Positions 44,507 through 53,944 of a DNA stretch of 64,000 bases are shown in pieces. The position numbers and the translations under genes are program-made. The number at the start of each line of letters is the position of its first letter. Position 1 is the first letter of the stretch. The DNA comes from an uncultured Methanoregula sp. (GTDB lineage: Archaea > Halobacteriota > Methanomicrobia > Methanomicrobiales > Methanospirillaceae): the NCBI RefSeq assembly GCF_963678795.1, contig NZ_OY787453.1, forward strand, positions 620,001 through 684,000, written 5' to 3'. A model generated the notes under the pieces. The model did no database searches. It had not been told where the DNA came from and was given only the letters and a program-made list of their open reading frames with translations.

Positions 44507-46861
44507 ATGAACAAGGATGATGAGGATTCGCCGGGCGAGGCAAACCCGCTCAGGAAAAAGACCGGCGCGGTAAAAAACGGGGAAGCGAAGCCCGTTATCC
44601 CGGCAGATACTCCTGCTCCGGGCCGGGAGGGCACTACCGGCGATTTCTCCCTCCTCATGAAGAAACTGAATAAAGCCGGCAAAACCGGGGTTCCTGCATC
44701 GCCCGCTCCAATATCCCCGGAGAAACCTGACGGGGAAGTCGTTGCAAGCCTCGATGACCTGTTCGAAGAGATCCCCGAAGATGTCAGCCGGGAAAAAGAA
44801 CCCGCTTCCGTAAGTTCTCCTTCCGGTAGCGATACTATGGTAACGGTCTTCTCTGAAAAATTCCCGTTACCTGGTCCGGAACCGCAGCCTGCCTCTGAAA
44901 CGATCGCCTCTCCGGCAGAAGACGTGACCGGGATCGCCTTAGATGAAAAAGAAACACCGGTACTGAAAAACACGGCCGGAAAAAAAGCAAAGGACGAAAA
45001 ATCCGCCCGGGATGATACCCCGTCCGATGCGGCCGAGAAGATCATCACGGTCGACCAGATCTCGGATCTCTCCGGCCTGATCCTACCCAAGGGTGCAAGT
45101 TTCAGTGTCGATGAACTCCGGCTCCACGACCGCATTAACGCGTTCGAGGGATCCGAAACAACACTCCCCCCGGCAATCGATGAACTCTGGAAGAAGAACT
45201 TTTCAGCGGCAGGTTTCAAGGATCTCGATATCGAGCGTGACTTCTTTACCGGGGAACCGGGACCGGCAGCAGAGCCAAAGCGGTTCAGCATCGGGACGCT
45301 CTTCAAGGCTATCCGTCAGGACCAGGAGGAATACGATCCGGCAAAACACGGTCCGATGGTTGATCTGGCATTTGACGATCGTGCGGACATTGAAGAGATG
45401 GAACTCTACCCGGTCAACGAACCGTATGCATACATCCGGGTTACCTACGACCACTCCACCCACGAGTATACGTACCATGTTCTCGAACCGGCCTTAACCG
45501 ATCCCGAAAAAGAACTTCTCCGGGAGATCAAGGAACGGCTCTTTGAGACGCTTGATATCAATACCAAGGATATCTCGAAGGAAGACGCGAAAAAAAGGCT
45601 CCGGATGGCAACGGTGGACATCATCCATGACTACGGGATCCGCCTCTCCCCCCTGCAGCGGGAGAAGATCCATTACAACATGTACAAGGATTTTCTCGGC
45701 GACGGCCTGATCGATGCGATCATGCACGACAAGTATATCGAGGATATCTCCTGCGATGGCGTCCATACCCCGATCTTTGCCTTCCATTCCAGCTACGAGT
45801 CGATGAAGACCACCCTATCGTACCCTTCGGCAGAGGAGCTCGATTCCTTTGTTACCAAGCTGGCCCAGCGTTCGGGGAAATATATCTCGATAGCAGAACC
45901 GATCCTCGATGCCACCATGCAGGACGGTTCCCGTATCCAGATGACCCTCGGGACAGAAGTGACGGCGCACGGGTCAACGTTCACCATCCGTAAATTCAAG
46001 GATGAACCCATCACTCCCACGGATCTTATCGAATGGCATACCTTCTCGCCGCTGGCCATTGCCTATATCTGGCTGACGGTGGAGAACGGCAAGTCTGCCA
46101 TCTTTGCCGGGGGAACCGCCTCGGGCAAGACCACCGCTCTCAACGCGATCTCTCTTTTTATCCCCCCCATGGCAAAGATTGTCTCGCTTGAGGATACCCG
46201 CGAGGTGAAACTCCCGCACCCGAACTGGATCCCGAGCGTTACCCGGGATTCGTTCGATACTGCGGGCAGGGGGGAGATCAATATGTACGAGCTCCTCCGG
46301 GCTGCGATGCGCCAGCGTCCGGAGTACATCATCGTGGGCGAGGTCCGTGGCAAGGAATGCCAGACCCTTTTCCAGGCCATGAGTACCGGCCACGTCACCT
46401 ACTCGACCACCCACGCGGATTCTGTTGCAAGCGTGGTGCACCGTATCGAGAATCCCCCCATGGACGTGCCGCGGAACATGCTCTCGGCACTGGATTTCAT
46501 CTGTGTCCAGGTCCAGGCACGGGTCGGCGGCAAGCGTATCCGGCGGAACAAGCAGATCGTCGAGATCCTGGACATTGATCCAAGAACGAACGAGCTGATC
46601 ACGAACGAAGTCTTCAAGTGGCGGTCCGCAACTGACGAGCACACCTACTCCGGGAAATCCTACCTTCTCGAAGAGATCATGGAAGCGAAAGGGTGGACAG
46701 AAGGCCGGATGCAGGAAGAACTGAGGCGCAGGCAGGAAGTGCTCGAATGGATGCGGATCAAGAAGATCCGGCACTACAAGGATGTTGCAAAGATCCTCAT
46801 CTCCTATCACCGCGACCCGGAGGAGGTCATCGAGAACGTGAGGAAAGACCTCTATGAATAG
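44507..46861 (+). CDS. type II/IV secretion ATPase (GspE/TadA/PilB-like) with long disordered N-terminus
   Basis: 784 residues. Residues 1-190 are low-complexity, rich in Pro, Glu, Lys and Ala, and probably disordered. The rest is a secretion ATPase: an N-terminal domain to about 490, then Walker A GGTASGKT at 535-542, Walker B-type acids in VSLEDTREV, and a His box region with STTHADS. It powers assembly of a type IV-pilus-like filament together with the two downstream membrane proteins. A strong Shine-Dalgarno precedes it. The next gene starts inside its last codons (8-nt overlap), which indicates translational coupling. Confidence 0.9.
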   Translation: MNKDDEDSPGEANPLRKKTGAVKNGEAKPVIPADTPAPGREGTTGDFSLLMKKLNKAGKTGVPASPAPISPEKPDGEVVASLDDLFEEIPEDVSREKEPASVSSPSGSDTMVTVFSEKFPLPGPEPQPASETIASPAEDVTGIALDEKETPVLKNTAGKKAKDEKSARDDTPSDAAEKIITVDQISDLSGLILPKGASFSVDELRLHDRINAFEGSETTLPPAIDELWKKNFSAAGFKDLDIERDFFTGEPGPAAEPKRFSIGTLFKAIRQDQEEYDPAKHGPMVDLAFDDRADIEEMELYPVNEPYAYIRVTYDHSTHEYTYHVLEPALTDPEKELLREIKERLFETLDINTKDISKEDAKKRLRMATVDIIHDYGIRLSPLQREKIHYNMYKDFLGDGLIDAIMHDKYIEDISCDGVHTPIFAFHSSYESMKTTLSYPSAEELDSFVTKLAQRSGKYISIAEPILDATMQDGSRIQMTLGTEVTAHGSTFTIRKFKDEPITPTDLIEWHTFSPLAIAYIWLTVENGKSAIFAGGTASGKTTALNAISLFIPPMAKIVSLEDTREVKLPHPNWIPSVTRDSFDTAGRGEINMYELLRAAMRQRPEYIIVGEVRGKECQTLFQAMSTGHVTYSTTHADSVASVVHRIENPPMDVPRNMLSALDFICVQVQARVGGKRIRRNKQIVEILDIDPRTNELITNEVFKWRSATDEHTYSGKSYLLEEIMEAKGWTEGRMQEELRRRQEVLEWMRIKKIRHYKDVAKILISYHRDPEEVIENVRKDLYE

Positions 46862-47777
46862 TTACGAGCGGTTCTGCTTCAACCTCTTAAGCAAGCGGAT
46901 GAAGGGCAGGCGGGAAGAGTATTCCCAGCTCAGAAACGACCTCATCTCCGCCCGGTTCAGGACACCGTTTGAAGTTTACATCTCTACTGCCCTCGTCAGT
47001 TCTATCCTTGTCGGGCTCGTTGCAGCAGTCCTGACAGGCCTTCTCACGTACCTGCTGAAGCTCCCTCTGCTGATCAAGTACAAAGGCGCAGTTCCTGCGC
47101 AGTTCCTGATGCTCTCACCGTACAGCCTTGTTATCGGGACCGTTGTGATAACCATCCTCTCCCTCCTCATCTTTGGCGGGCTCACGTATGCCGCGTTTCT
47201 CATGTACCCGGGTATCGAGGCTGGTAACCGGCGCAGGAACATCGATGCAAGCCTGCCGTACGCGATAAATTATATCACTTCCATGTCAACGGCGGGGATT
47301 ACGCCGGCAGAGATATTCCGGTTACTGGGTGACAGCCCGATCTACGGGGAGTGTTCGGTGGAATCCCGGTACATTGCCCGGGAGATCGATATCTTCGGCC
47401 GCGACCTCATCGATGCCATCCGGCTCGTGTCGGCAAGCACCCCGAGCAAGCGGATGAAGGAATTTTTACAGGGAGCAATGGCCAGTATATCGAGCGGGGG
47501 CAACCTGACCGATTATTTCCGGACCAAGGCAGACCAGTATGCCCTTGAGAACCGCCAGACCCAGAAACAGTTCCTCGACATGCTGGCCCTTATCGCGGAA
47601 TCGTATGTAACGGCGATGGTTGCCGGGACACTGTTTTTGATCATTCTCCAGTCCATCATGTCCGTCCTGTCCAGTGATAACCGTCCCCTGTTCCTCTATG
47701 CCGTTATTTACATCATGATCCCGCTGGGAAGCATTGCATTTGTCGTCATGATCAGCACCATGACACCGGAGTCCTGA
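46854..47777 (+). CDS. GspF/TadC-like membrane platform protein, first copy
   Basis: A 307-residue protein with the type II secretion F pattern: two hydrophobic segments (residues 45-70 and 85-115), a cytosolic helical domain with YAINYITSMSTAGITP and EFLQGAMASISSGGNL, then two helices near the C-terminus. It forms the membrane base of a pilus-like machine and contacts the ATPase. Overlaps the ATPase gene by 8 nt and is followed after 1 nt by the second F-like gene. Confidence 0.88.
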   Translation: MNSYERFCFNLLSKRMKGRREEYSQLRNDLISARFRTPFEVYISTALVSSILVGLVAAVLTGLLTYLLKLPLLIKYKGAVPAQFLMLSPYSLVIGTVVITILSLLIFGGLTYAAFLMYPGIEAGNRRRNIDASLPYAINYITSMSTAGITPAEIFRLLGDSPIYGECSVESRYIAREIDIFGRDLIDAIRLVSASTPSKRMKEFLQGAMASISSGGNLTDYFRTKADQYALENRQTQKQFLDMLALIAESYVTAMVAGTLFLIILQSIMSVLSSDNRPLFLYAVIYIMIPLGSIAFVVMISTMTPES

Positions 47778-47778
47778 T

Positions 47779-48813
47779 ATGGGTTTTTCGGATATCTTCA
47801 ACCACATAAAAAGCCACGGCCCGGAAACTCCGCCGCAGATGAAGGCTGCTGAACTGGAATCTGCAGAAAAGGAGCACAGCGAAATAATCCAGAAACTTGA
47901 GCATGAACGATTAAGCCGTGAAGGATTCGGGCGTTTTCTCAAGCATCCCCTCCGGGTGCTGACCGAGAAACCTGTCAATATTCTCATCGTCTGCATTCCC
48001 CTCTCGCTCATCCTCTTTATCGGGGGCCTGTTCTCCCTGATAGGAACGTACAAGATGGTCGTTCTCTACAAATCCACATCGGTCGATGATCTTGCGATCT
48101 TTGCCATGCTCGTTGCAATTGTTCCCGTGGCGCTTCTCGACCTGCGGGAGCAGGTCCGGGTCAGGAACCTGGAAAATGCCCTGCCGAACTTTTTCCGGGA
48201 CCTTGCCGGTATGAACGATTCCGGCATGACCCTGCCAAACGCCGTCCACCTCGTTGCCTCTGCAGAATACGGGACACTCACCCCACATATCAGGAAGCTG
48301 GACAACGAGATGTCCTGGGGCGTTACATTCGTTGATGCACTGTACCGCTTTGGGAAGGGACTGGGGACAACGATGGCCGACCGCTCGGTTGACCTGATCG
48401 CAAAAGCGAGCAAAGCCGGCGGCGACGTGAGCGAAGTACTGCGGGCGGCGGCAAAAGATACGTTCGAGGTGGTCAACCTCCAGACCGAGCGCAGCAACAA
48501 CATGCTCATCTATGTCATCATCGTCCTTGTCTCGTTCGCGGTCTTCCTGTTTGTCATCGCCATCCTTGTCTCTTCGTTCCTTTCAACTATGGCAACCGCA
48601 GGAGCTGCTGCTGCAGCAGCAGGGGCATCCGGGTTCATGGGGAAGATCGATATGTTCGCCTACAAGCGGCTCTTCTCCCATGCAGCAATACTGCAGGGAT
48701 TCTTCTCGGGTCTCGTTGCAGGACAGATGGGGGAAGGACGGGTTACTGCCGGTCTCAAATACTCCGCACTCATGGTCCTGATTGCCTGGATCACCTTCCG
48801 GTTCGTCATCTGA
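47779..48813 (+). CDS. GspF/TadC-like membrane platform protein, second copy
   Basis: A 344-residue protein with a basic cytosolic N-terminus, two membrane helices (residues 70-90 and 98-115), a cytosolic F domain (DLAGMNDSGMTLPNAVHLVA in part, ASKAGGDVSEVLRAA) and a C-terminal pair of helices with an Ala/Gly-rich linker. The tandem of two F-domain genes is usual in archaeal pilus and Tad-like systems, where they form a heteromeric platform. The same operon as the ATPase. No pilin gene is adjacent. Confidence 0.88.
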   Translation: MGFSDIFNHIKSHGPETPPQMKAAELESAEKEHSEIIQKLEHERLSREGFGRFLKHPLRVLTEKPVNILIVCIPLSLILFIGGLFSLIGTYKMVVLYKSTSVDDLAIFAMLVAIVPVALLDLREQVRVRNLENALPNFFRDLAGMNDSGMTLPNAVHLVASAEYGTLTPHIRKLDNEMSWGVTFVDALYRFGKGLGTTMADRSVDLIAKASKAGGDVSEVLRAAAKDTFEVVNLQTERSNNMLIYVIIVLVSFAVFLFVIAILVSSFLSTMATAGAAAAAAGASGFMGKIDMFAYKRLFSHAAILQGFFSGLVAGQMGEGRVTAGLKYSALMVLIAWITFRFVI

Positions 48814-48924
48814 AACCGGAGATCCTTTCCCTGAACAGATAACACCGGGTTAAAAAACACTTCGGTAAACGAAGTGAATCTCTCGAAATGAAAATTCTGG
48901 CAGAACTGCCAAAAAAGAGATGAA

Positions 48925-49230
48925 TCACGAGATATTTTCCATATTGTAGCCTTTGTGGGAAAGGAGATCCTTTACCCGTTCCCGGTGGTTTCCCTGCAAT
49001 TCAATGGAATTGCCTTTCACTGTTCCGCCACAGGCAAGTTTTCCTTTCATGAATTTTGAAAGATCTTCAAGATCGATATCAGTCGGATCAAGTCCTTCGA
49101 TAACGGTTACTTCTTTCCCGTACCGGCGTTTGTTGACTTTGACATTGATCCGCTGCTGTTCCTTTGCTACCTCCTCACAGATACACAATTCTTTCGGTAG
49201 ACCACACGTCGGGCAAATCCCACCAATCAT
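48925..49230 (-). CDS. translation initiation factor 1 (SUI1/eIF1 family)
   Basis: A 101-residue aIF1. The N-terminal [15 protein letters not shown] is a zinc-knuckle usual in archaeal members, and the SUI1 core shows [21 protein letters not shown] and [11 protein letters not shown]. It binds the small ribosomal subunit and helps choose the start codon. The ATG at 49230 is preferred over the GTG two codons upstream. A TTAAAAATA element lies about 20 nt before it, so the message may be leaderless. Confidence 0.93.
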   Translation of the reverse strand: MIGGICPTCGLPKELCICEEVAKEQQRINVKVNKRRYGKEVTVIEGLDPTDIDLEDLSKFMKGKLACGGTVKGNSIELQGNHRERVKDLLSHKGYNMENIS

Positions 49231-49419
49231 TACCACTATTTTTAAGGTTCTCTTTATTTATTACTTGGCATTGCCGGAGAATAACCTGCACAGATTTTCT
49301 TTTGTTTTTTTGTATCGGTCAGTTTTTGTTTCCCACCTTTGTAAAGATCTTTCAGGAACCCCGCAGTAAAAAAAAGGGCATCTGTTTTAAAGATCCGGGC
49401 ATACAGTACTACAAACGCC

Positions 49420-50862
49420 ATGTCGCTCTTTGTTGTCGGTACTTCCTCGCACGCAGGCAAGAGTGTAACCGTTGCTGCTATCTGCCGCTGCCTGGTCCGC
49501 CGTGGAATCACGGTTGCACCCTTCAAGTCCCAGAACATGAGCCTGAACTCCTATGTCACCCCGGATGGCGGGGAGATCGGGATGGCGCAGGCCATGCAGG
49601 CATCTGCAGCAAAGGTCGAGCCCCATACGGACATGAACCCGGTCCTTCTCAAACCCAAGGGAGACTCCACATCCCAGGTTGTCCTCAACGGCCGGCCATG
49701 GAAGGATGTCCCTATCGGGGAATATTACCGGGAAACCCCGTTTCTGCTGGAAAAAGCCCTGGAATCCTATCGGCGCCTCGAATCCGCGTACGGGCAGGTA
49801 GTTGTGGAAGGGGCAGGGGGTGCTGCAGAGCTCAACCTCTATGATCGGGACATTGCCAACACCCTGCTTGCAAAGCGCCTGAAAATCCCGCTGGTTCTCG
49901 TAGCCGATATCGAGAGGGGCGGGGTGTTTGCCCAGGTTTACGGGACAATCACCCTCCTCCCGGATGAAATACGGCCACTGGTCCGGGGGATCATCATCAA
50001 TAAGTTCCGGGGAGACCCGTCAATATTTACCCCGGGCATCCGGCAGATCGAGGATCTCTGCGGGGTTCCTGTACTGGGGGTGGTTCCTTATTTCTCTCTC
50101 CCGCTTCCGAGCGAGGACTCTCTCTCTCTCGGAGATAAGAAACCCGGTACAGCCGGAGTGCGGATCGCGGTGATCCGGCTTCCCCGGATTGCCAATTTCA
50201 CGGATTTTGAACTCCTCGAACAGCATGCCTCAGTGGAGTATGTCCTGCCCGGTGAATCCCTTGAAGGGTATGACTGCGTGATCATCCCGGGTACCAAGAA
50301 CACGATCGAGGACCTGCAGGTTCTCCGCACATCCGGCATGATGGGTGAACTGCACCGGGCGCGGGAACGAAAAGTCCCGATCATCGGGATCTGCGGGGGT
50401 TACCAGATGCTCGGGACAAGTCTCATCGATGCAGGTTTCGAATCTGCAGAAGGTACGTACGAAGGCCTCGGGCTGCTTGACTGTGTCACGCACTTCATCT
50501 CGTATGAAAAGAAGACCACCCGGGTAACCCGGACTGCCTGCAATCTTCCCCCGATCCTTTCGGCCGTTGGCGAAGTCACGGGCTACGAGATACATATGGG
50601 AACAACGTCCGCGAAAAGAAGCCGCGAGGCCCTGCATGGCGATGGTCTCGCGAGCGATGACGGTCTTGTCTTTGGAACCTACCTGCACGGCTTATTCCAG
50701 AATCCTTCGGCAGCTAATGCTCTTCTCTCGTACCTGTATACCCATAAGGGACTTGCCTTCATCCCCATTCCACCGTCTGCGGCTGACCCGTATGACCTGC
50801 TTGCAGAGATCTTTGAGAAGCATGTGGATATGGACCGTATTGTCTCGCTGCTGAAGTCGTGA
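49420..50862 (+). CDS. cbiP: cobyric acid synthase
   Basis: A 480-residue glutamine-dependent amidase (also named CobQ) that amidates four carboxyl side chains of adenosyl-cobyrinate diamide in cobamide synthesis. The N-terminal dethiobiotin-synthetase-like ATPase shows GTSSHAGKS (7-15), SQNMSLNSYV and VVEGAGGAAELN. The C-terminal class I glutamine amidotransferase domain shows GICGGYQMLG with catalytic C325 and a later His-Gly-x-Phe (LHGLFQN). Fits a methanogen, which needs corrinoid for methyl transfer. It stands as a single gene. Confidence 0.96.
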   Translation: MSLFVVGTSSHAGKSVTVAAICRCLVRRGITVAPFKSQNMSLNSYVTPDGGEIGMAQAMQASAAKVEPHTDMNPVLLKPKGDSTSQVVLNGRPWKDVPIGEYYRETPFLLEKALESYRRLESAYGQVVVEGAGGAAELNLYDRDIANTLLAKRLKIPLVLVADIERGGVFAQVYGTITLLPDEIRPLVRGIIINKFRGDPSIFTPGIRQIEDLCGVPVLGVVPYFSLPLPSEDSLSLGDKKPGTAGVRIAVIRLPRIANFTDFELLEQHASVEYVLPGESLEGYDCVIIPGTKNTIEDLQVLRTSGMMGELHRARERKVPIIGICGGYQMLGTSLIDAGFESAEGTYEGLGLLDCVTHFISYEKKTTRVTRTACNLPPILSAVGEVTGYEIHMGTTSAKRSREALHGDGLASDDGLVFGTYLHGLFQNPSAANALLSYLYTHKGLAFIPIPPSAADPYDLLAEIFEKHVDMDRIVSLLKS

Positions 50863-50892
50863 AGACGGTCACTTTGAAAAAAGAAGGAAAAA

Positions 50893-51183
50893 TCAGCTGA
50901 TGATATTAGTGATACTGTGGAAACCGCCACGCTGCCGGTCTGCGCATTTCACAGCCTCGGCTTTTGAGAGATCCACTTTTTCCGTGATCCGGCATTTCGT
51001 GCAGTAAGCCAGCGACGGGGACTTGACATATTTCCCATCCACCAGAAACTCCCGGCAGTGCACGCAGAAACTGCAGTTCTCGAGAGGCTCTTTCTTGTCA
51101 GGAAGGCACTGGACCCGCCCCTTTATTACCGGGATGATCCGGTACTCTTCATCTGGCATAACGGTAATCGTCCTTTTGTACAT
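50893..51183 (-). CDS. small protein with two Cys pairs
   Basis: A 96-residue protein from the ATG at 51183 (MYKRTITVMPD); the frame stays open to 51228. It has CSFCVHC and YCTKC, two Cys clusters that may form a zinc ribbon or hold an iron-sulfur cluster, and a basic N-terminus. No recognised family. GAGAG lies about 8 nt before this start. It is divergent from the sugar nucleotidyltransferase gene. Confidence 0.55.
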   Translation of the reverse strand: MYKRTITVMPDEEYRIIPVIKGRVQCLPDKKEPLENCSFCVHCREFLVDGKYVKSPSLAYCTKCRITEKVDLSKAEAVKCADRQRGGFHSITNIIS

Positions 51184-51232
51184 GTGTGTTCTCTCTACCA
51201 TAAAAGAGCAGTGAACCGGAGAAATCACTAAC

Positions 51233-51239
51233 CTTAAAA
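51233..51239 (+). promoter_or_regulatory. TATA box consistent with a leaderless transcript
   Basis: TTAAAAG about 25 nt upstream of the ATG at 51258 and no Shine-Dalgarno between them. Confidence 0.45.
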
Positions 51240-51257
51240 GCCCGCCAGAGCGATATC

Positions 51258-52442
51258 ATGGGTATGAAGGTGTGTATTATGTGCGGGGGTGAAGGCACCC
51301 GCCTCCGTCCCCTGACATTCGAACGGCCAAAACCCTGTATCCCGATAGTTAACCGCCCGTCCATCCAGCATCTTGTCGCACACCTCACGAACATGGGGTT
51401 CCGGGAAGTTGTCCTGACCCTTGGCTACATGGGAACGGCCATTGAGGAAGCGCTCGGCGACGGCTCGCTTTTCGGGGCCGAGATCACCTACGTCCACGAG
51501 ACCACGAAACTCGGTACCGCCGGCAGCGTTAAAAATGCCCAGAAGCATCTCGATGGGCAGGATTTCCTTGTTGTCGGAGGCGACCATGTCACTGATCTCA
51601 ATGTGCTTGAGTTCTACCGCGCTCACCAGAAAGAGAAGGCTATGGTCAGCATAGGCCTGATCTCCATCGACGACCCGGGAGAATACGGTATTGCCGAGAT
51701 GGATGTCGGGTACGAAATCCGGCGGTTCAAGGAGAAACCTGCACCCGGGGAGATCTTCTCGAACCTTGCAAGTACCGGGATGTATGTCTGCAGCCCGGCG
51801 GTATTCGATCATATCCCTGCAGATACCAAGTACGATTTTGCCCGCGATCTGTTTCCCAAACTGATGGGTGAGGGACATATCCTCAAGGGCTGGTTTGCCC
51901 GGGGGAACTGGACGGATGTCGGGAGCCCCCACTCCCTCCGGCAGGCCGAGCGGTGGAAACTGCAGGAGATCGAGTTTACTGATATCATCGGTGATCTCTC
52001 CATGCACGGCGCACAGGTGCACGGCCCGGTCCAGCTCGGCGGCTCGATCACCCTCGGGAAGAACACCAAGGTGATCGGCCCGGTAGCGATAGGCTCTGGC
52101 ACCACTATTGGCGATAATGTTCTTATCGGGCCGTACACGACTATCGGCGAGAAATGCATTCTCCGGAATAACGTGAAGATCTTCTCTTCTTCGCTTTACG
52201 ACCGGGTGATTATCGGTGCAAATACTACCGTCTCGGGCAGTATCATGGACAATGATACGCATATTGGCGAGCATTGCAGTATCGAGAACGATACCGTGAT
52301 CGGGCCCCGGGTTGTCCTGCGCGACCATGTCGTAGTCCACTCCAAGACCCGGCTCTGGCCGGAAGTCGTGATCACGGATGGGACAATCGTAAAGGAGCAC
52401 GTGCTCAACGAAAAATTCGATGTACGGTGCGAGGGGTCTTAA
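51258..52442 (+). CDS. sugar-1-phosphate nucleotidyltransferase with hexapeptide-repeat domain
   Basis: A 394-residue protein. Residues 1-235 are a nucleotidyltransferase with GEGTRLRPLTFERPKP, the diphosphate-binding loop and Lys, and VVGGDHVTD with the metal-binding Asp. Residues 245-375 form a left-handed beta-helix from hexapeptide repeats (VIGPVAIGSGTTIGDNVLIG and similar). It makes an NDP-sugar (GlcNAc-, Man- or Glc-based) for surface glycans or protein glycosylation. TTAAAAG sits 25 nt before the ATG with no Shine-Dalgarno, so a leaderless start is likely. Confidence 0.9.
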   Translation: MGMKVCIMCGGEGTRLRPLTFERPKPCIPIVNRPSIQHLVAHLTNMGFREVVLTLGYMGTAIEEALGDGSLFGAEITYVHETTKLGTAGSVKNAQKHLDGQDFLVVGGDHVTDLNVLEFYRAHQKEKAMVSIGLISIDDPGEYGIAEMDVGYEIRRFKEKPAPGEIFSNLASTGMYVCSPAVFDHIPADTKYDFARDLFPKLMGEGHILKGWFARGNWTDVGSPHSLRQAERWKLQEIEFTDIIGDLSMHGAQVHGPVQLGGSITLGKNTKVIGPVAIGSGTTIGDNVLIGPYTTIGEKCILRNNVKIFSSSLYDRVIIGANTTVSGSIMDNDTHIGEHCSIENDTVIGPRVVLRDHVVVHSKTRLWPEVVITDGTIVKEHVLNEKFDVRCEGS

Positions 52443-52454
52443 CCCCCCCAGAAA

Positions 52455-53243
52455 TTATCCTCTTTTTACGAGCCGGTGGGTGATCGCCACCAGCGGATGG
52501 CGGGCATAATCGAGAACCTGGATATCGTCAAGAGTCCTGAGATTCATTGCACGAGCCGTCCGCTCCAGGCCAAGTTCGATATCTTCTTTGATCTCGATGA
52601 TATAGGCATCAAGTGCGGTGATTCCCATCCGCTTTGCCGCAACCGCCCGGTGGTGGCCATCGACAAGGATGATCTTGTTGGGCCTCTTTACCACGATGAT
52701 CGGTTCCGCGAGCCCCTTCTTGATCTCGTAAATCCGTCCCTCCAGTTCATCCTCGTAGATCTTCGACTGGGTGGGCAGGAGGTCCTTGACCGGCACTGTC
52801 CCCCGGTCGAGCGAGGGATCCACACCATAGAGTTTCTTGAGGGTTGTGATGAAATTGAAGACTTTTTCCGGTGAAACATGCTCTATCTGTGATCGTATCA
52901 CATCCGAGTTGGAGATAATACCGAGAAGGTGATTCTTCTCATCGACAACCGGGAGCTTCTGGATACCGGACCGGAAGATCACCCGGGCAGCATCGTTGAT
53001 ATCCATATCGGGATCGGCAACGATCAGGTTGTCGGACATCACCTCGCTGATAGGTGTTGCAGCCTGCACAAACAACAGGTCCCGCGCTGATATATATCCG
53101 ACAACAACCGAACCCTCCACCACCGGGAACCCGTCATGGTGTGTTTTCTGTATCTTCTCGATGACGTCCTTTGCGGTGCCATTGATATCTACACTGACGA
53201 CATCGTAGGTCATGTAGTCCTTGACCTTCTTTTTATCCATCAA
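52455..53243 (-). CDS. CBS-pair protein fused to a ParB/Spo0J-like nuclease domain
   Basis: A 262-residue protein. Residues 8-120 are two CBS domains (VKDYMTYDVVSVD, HHDGFPVVEG, then SGIQKLPVVDE). Residues about 150-262 match the ParB N-terminal/sulfiredoxin fold, with GLAEPIIVVKR and VDGHHRAVAAKR. The CBS pair probably senses an adenosine nucleotide. This combination is known from methanogens but its role is not. The start may be Met 1 or 2. Confidence 0.88.
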   Translation of the reverse strand: MMDKKKVKDYMTYDVVSVDINGTAKDVIEKIQKTHHDGFPVVEGSVVVGYISARDLLFVQAATPISEVMSDNLIVADPDMDINDAARVIFRSGIQKLPVVDEKNHLLGIISNSDVIRSQIEHVSPEKVFNFITTLKKLYGVDPSLDRGTVPVKDLLPTQSKIYEDELEGRIYEIKKGLAEPIIVVKRPNKIILVDGHHRAVAAKRMGITALDAYIIEIKEDIELGLERTARAMNLRTLDDIQVLDYARHPLVAITHRLVKRG

Positions 53244-53317
53244 TAAAAATAATGGTGCCTGACCATAAAAGGGATCGGTAAAACCAAAAAAGAGATAAAG
53301 GTTTGAACAGGTTTTTC

Positions 53318-53790
53318 CTATTCTATCTCGATCTTTGCGCGCTCCGGCACTGTTGTCTTTTTCAGGTGGACTTCGAGAACCCCGTTCCTGAACGAGGCTT
53401 TGGAATATTCTTCAGAGACACCGGTGGGAAGCGCTACGATCCGCCGCATGGATCCGGCCACGCGTTCCCGGACATAGTAGTCCTTGCCTTTCTCCTCCGA
53501 CTCATTGGTCCGTTCGCAGGAGATCTCCAGTGCCCGCGGGTTCAGGAGCTGGAGCGAGACGGCCTCTTTTGCAGATCCCGGGAGATCCGCGACAACGATC
53601 ACTTCGTCATCATGTTCCCGCTCATCGATCCGGAACTCGCCGCGAATTGCAGGAAGCATGCGATCGCCGACTCCCCCGGCAGGGAGGAGCCGGGGCCGGA
53701 TGCAGTAGCCTGGAACAGGTTATCAAGTTCCTGTCTCATCTCTTCCATCTCGCGCCACATAGACTCGAATGGATATCTTCTCCATACCAT
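53318..53790 (-). pseudogene. Hsp20 small heat-shock protein gene with a one-base frameshift
   Basis: The N-terminal part starts at an ATG at 53790 behind GGAGG and reads MVWRRYPFESMWREMEEMRQELDNLF, in outline (VWRRYPFES, MEEMRQEL). The alpha-crystallin domain follows in another frame (FRIDEREHDDEVIVVADLPG in part, YVRERVAGSMRR, NGVLEVHL). The join is at a run of five C on the plus strand (53673-53677), read as G on the coding strand: one extra G would give LPGGVGDRMLPAIRGEF, a seamless Hsp20. So one base has been lost there, in the genome or in sequencing. With the base restored the protein is a normal Hsp20 of about 158 residues. Confidence 0.85.
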
Positions 53791-53944
53791 AACTTTTCCC
53801 TCCTTTCTGGATGTACCCGTCACATCGGGAATGGGTTAACCCAAAGTTAATATTTATCAATAATAAACTTTCCTCAAAATCCCGGAATAAAGCGGAATAG
53901 TTTATGACACCGGGCTTACGATGTAGTAAGGAGGAAAAGAAAGC

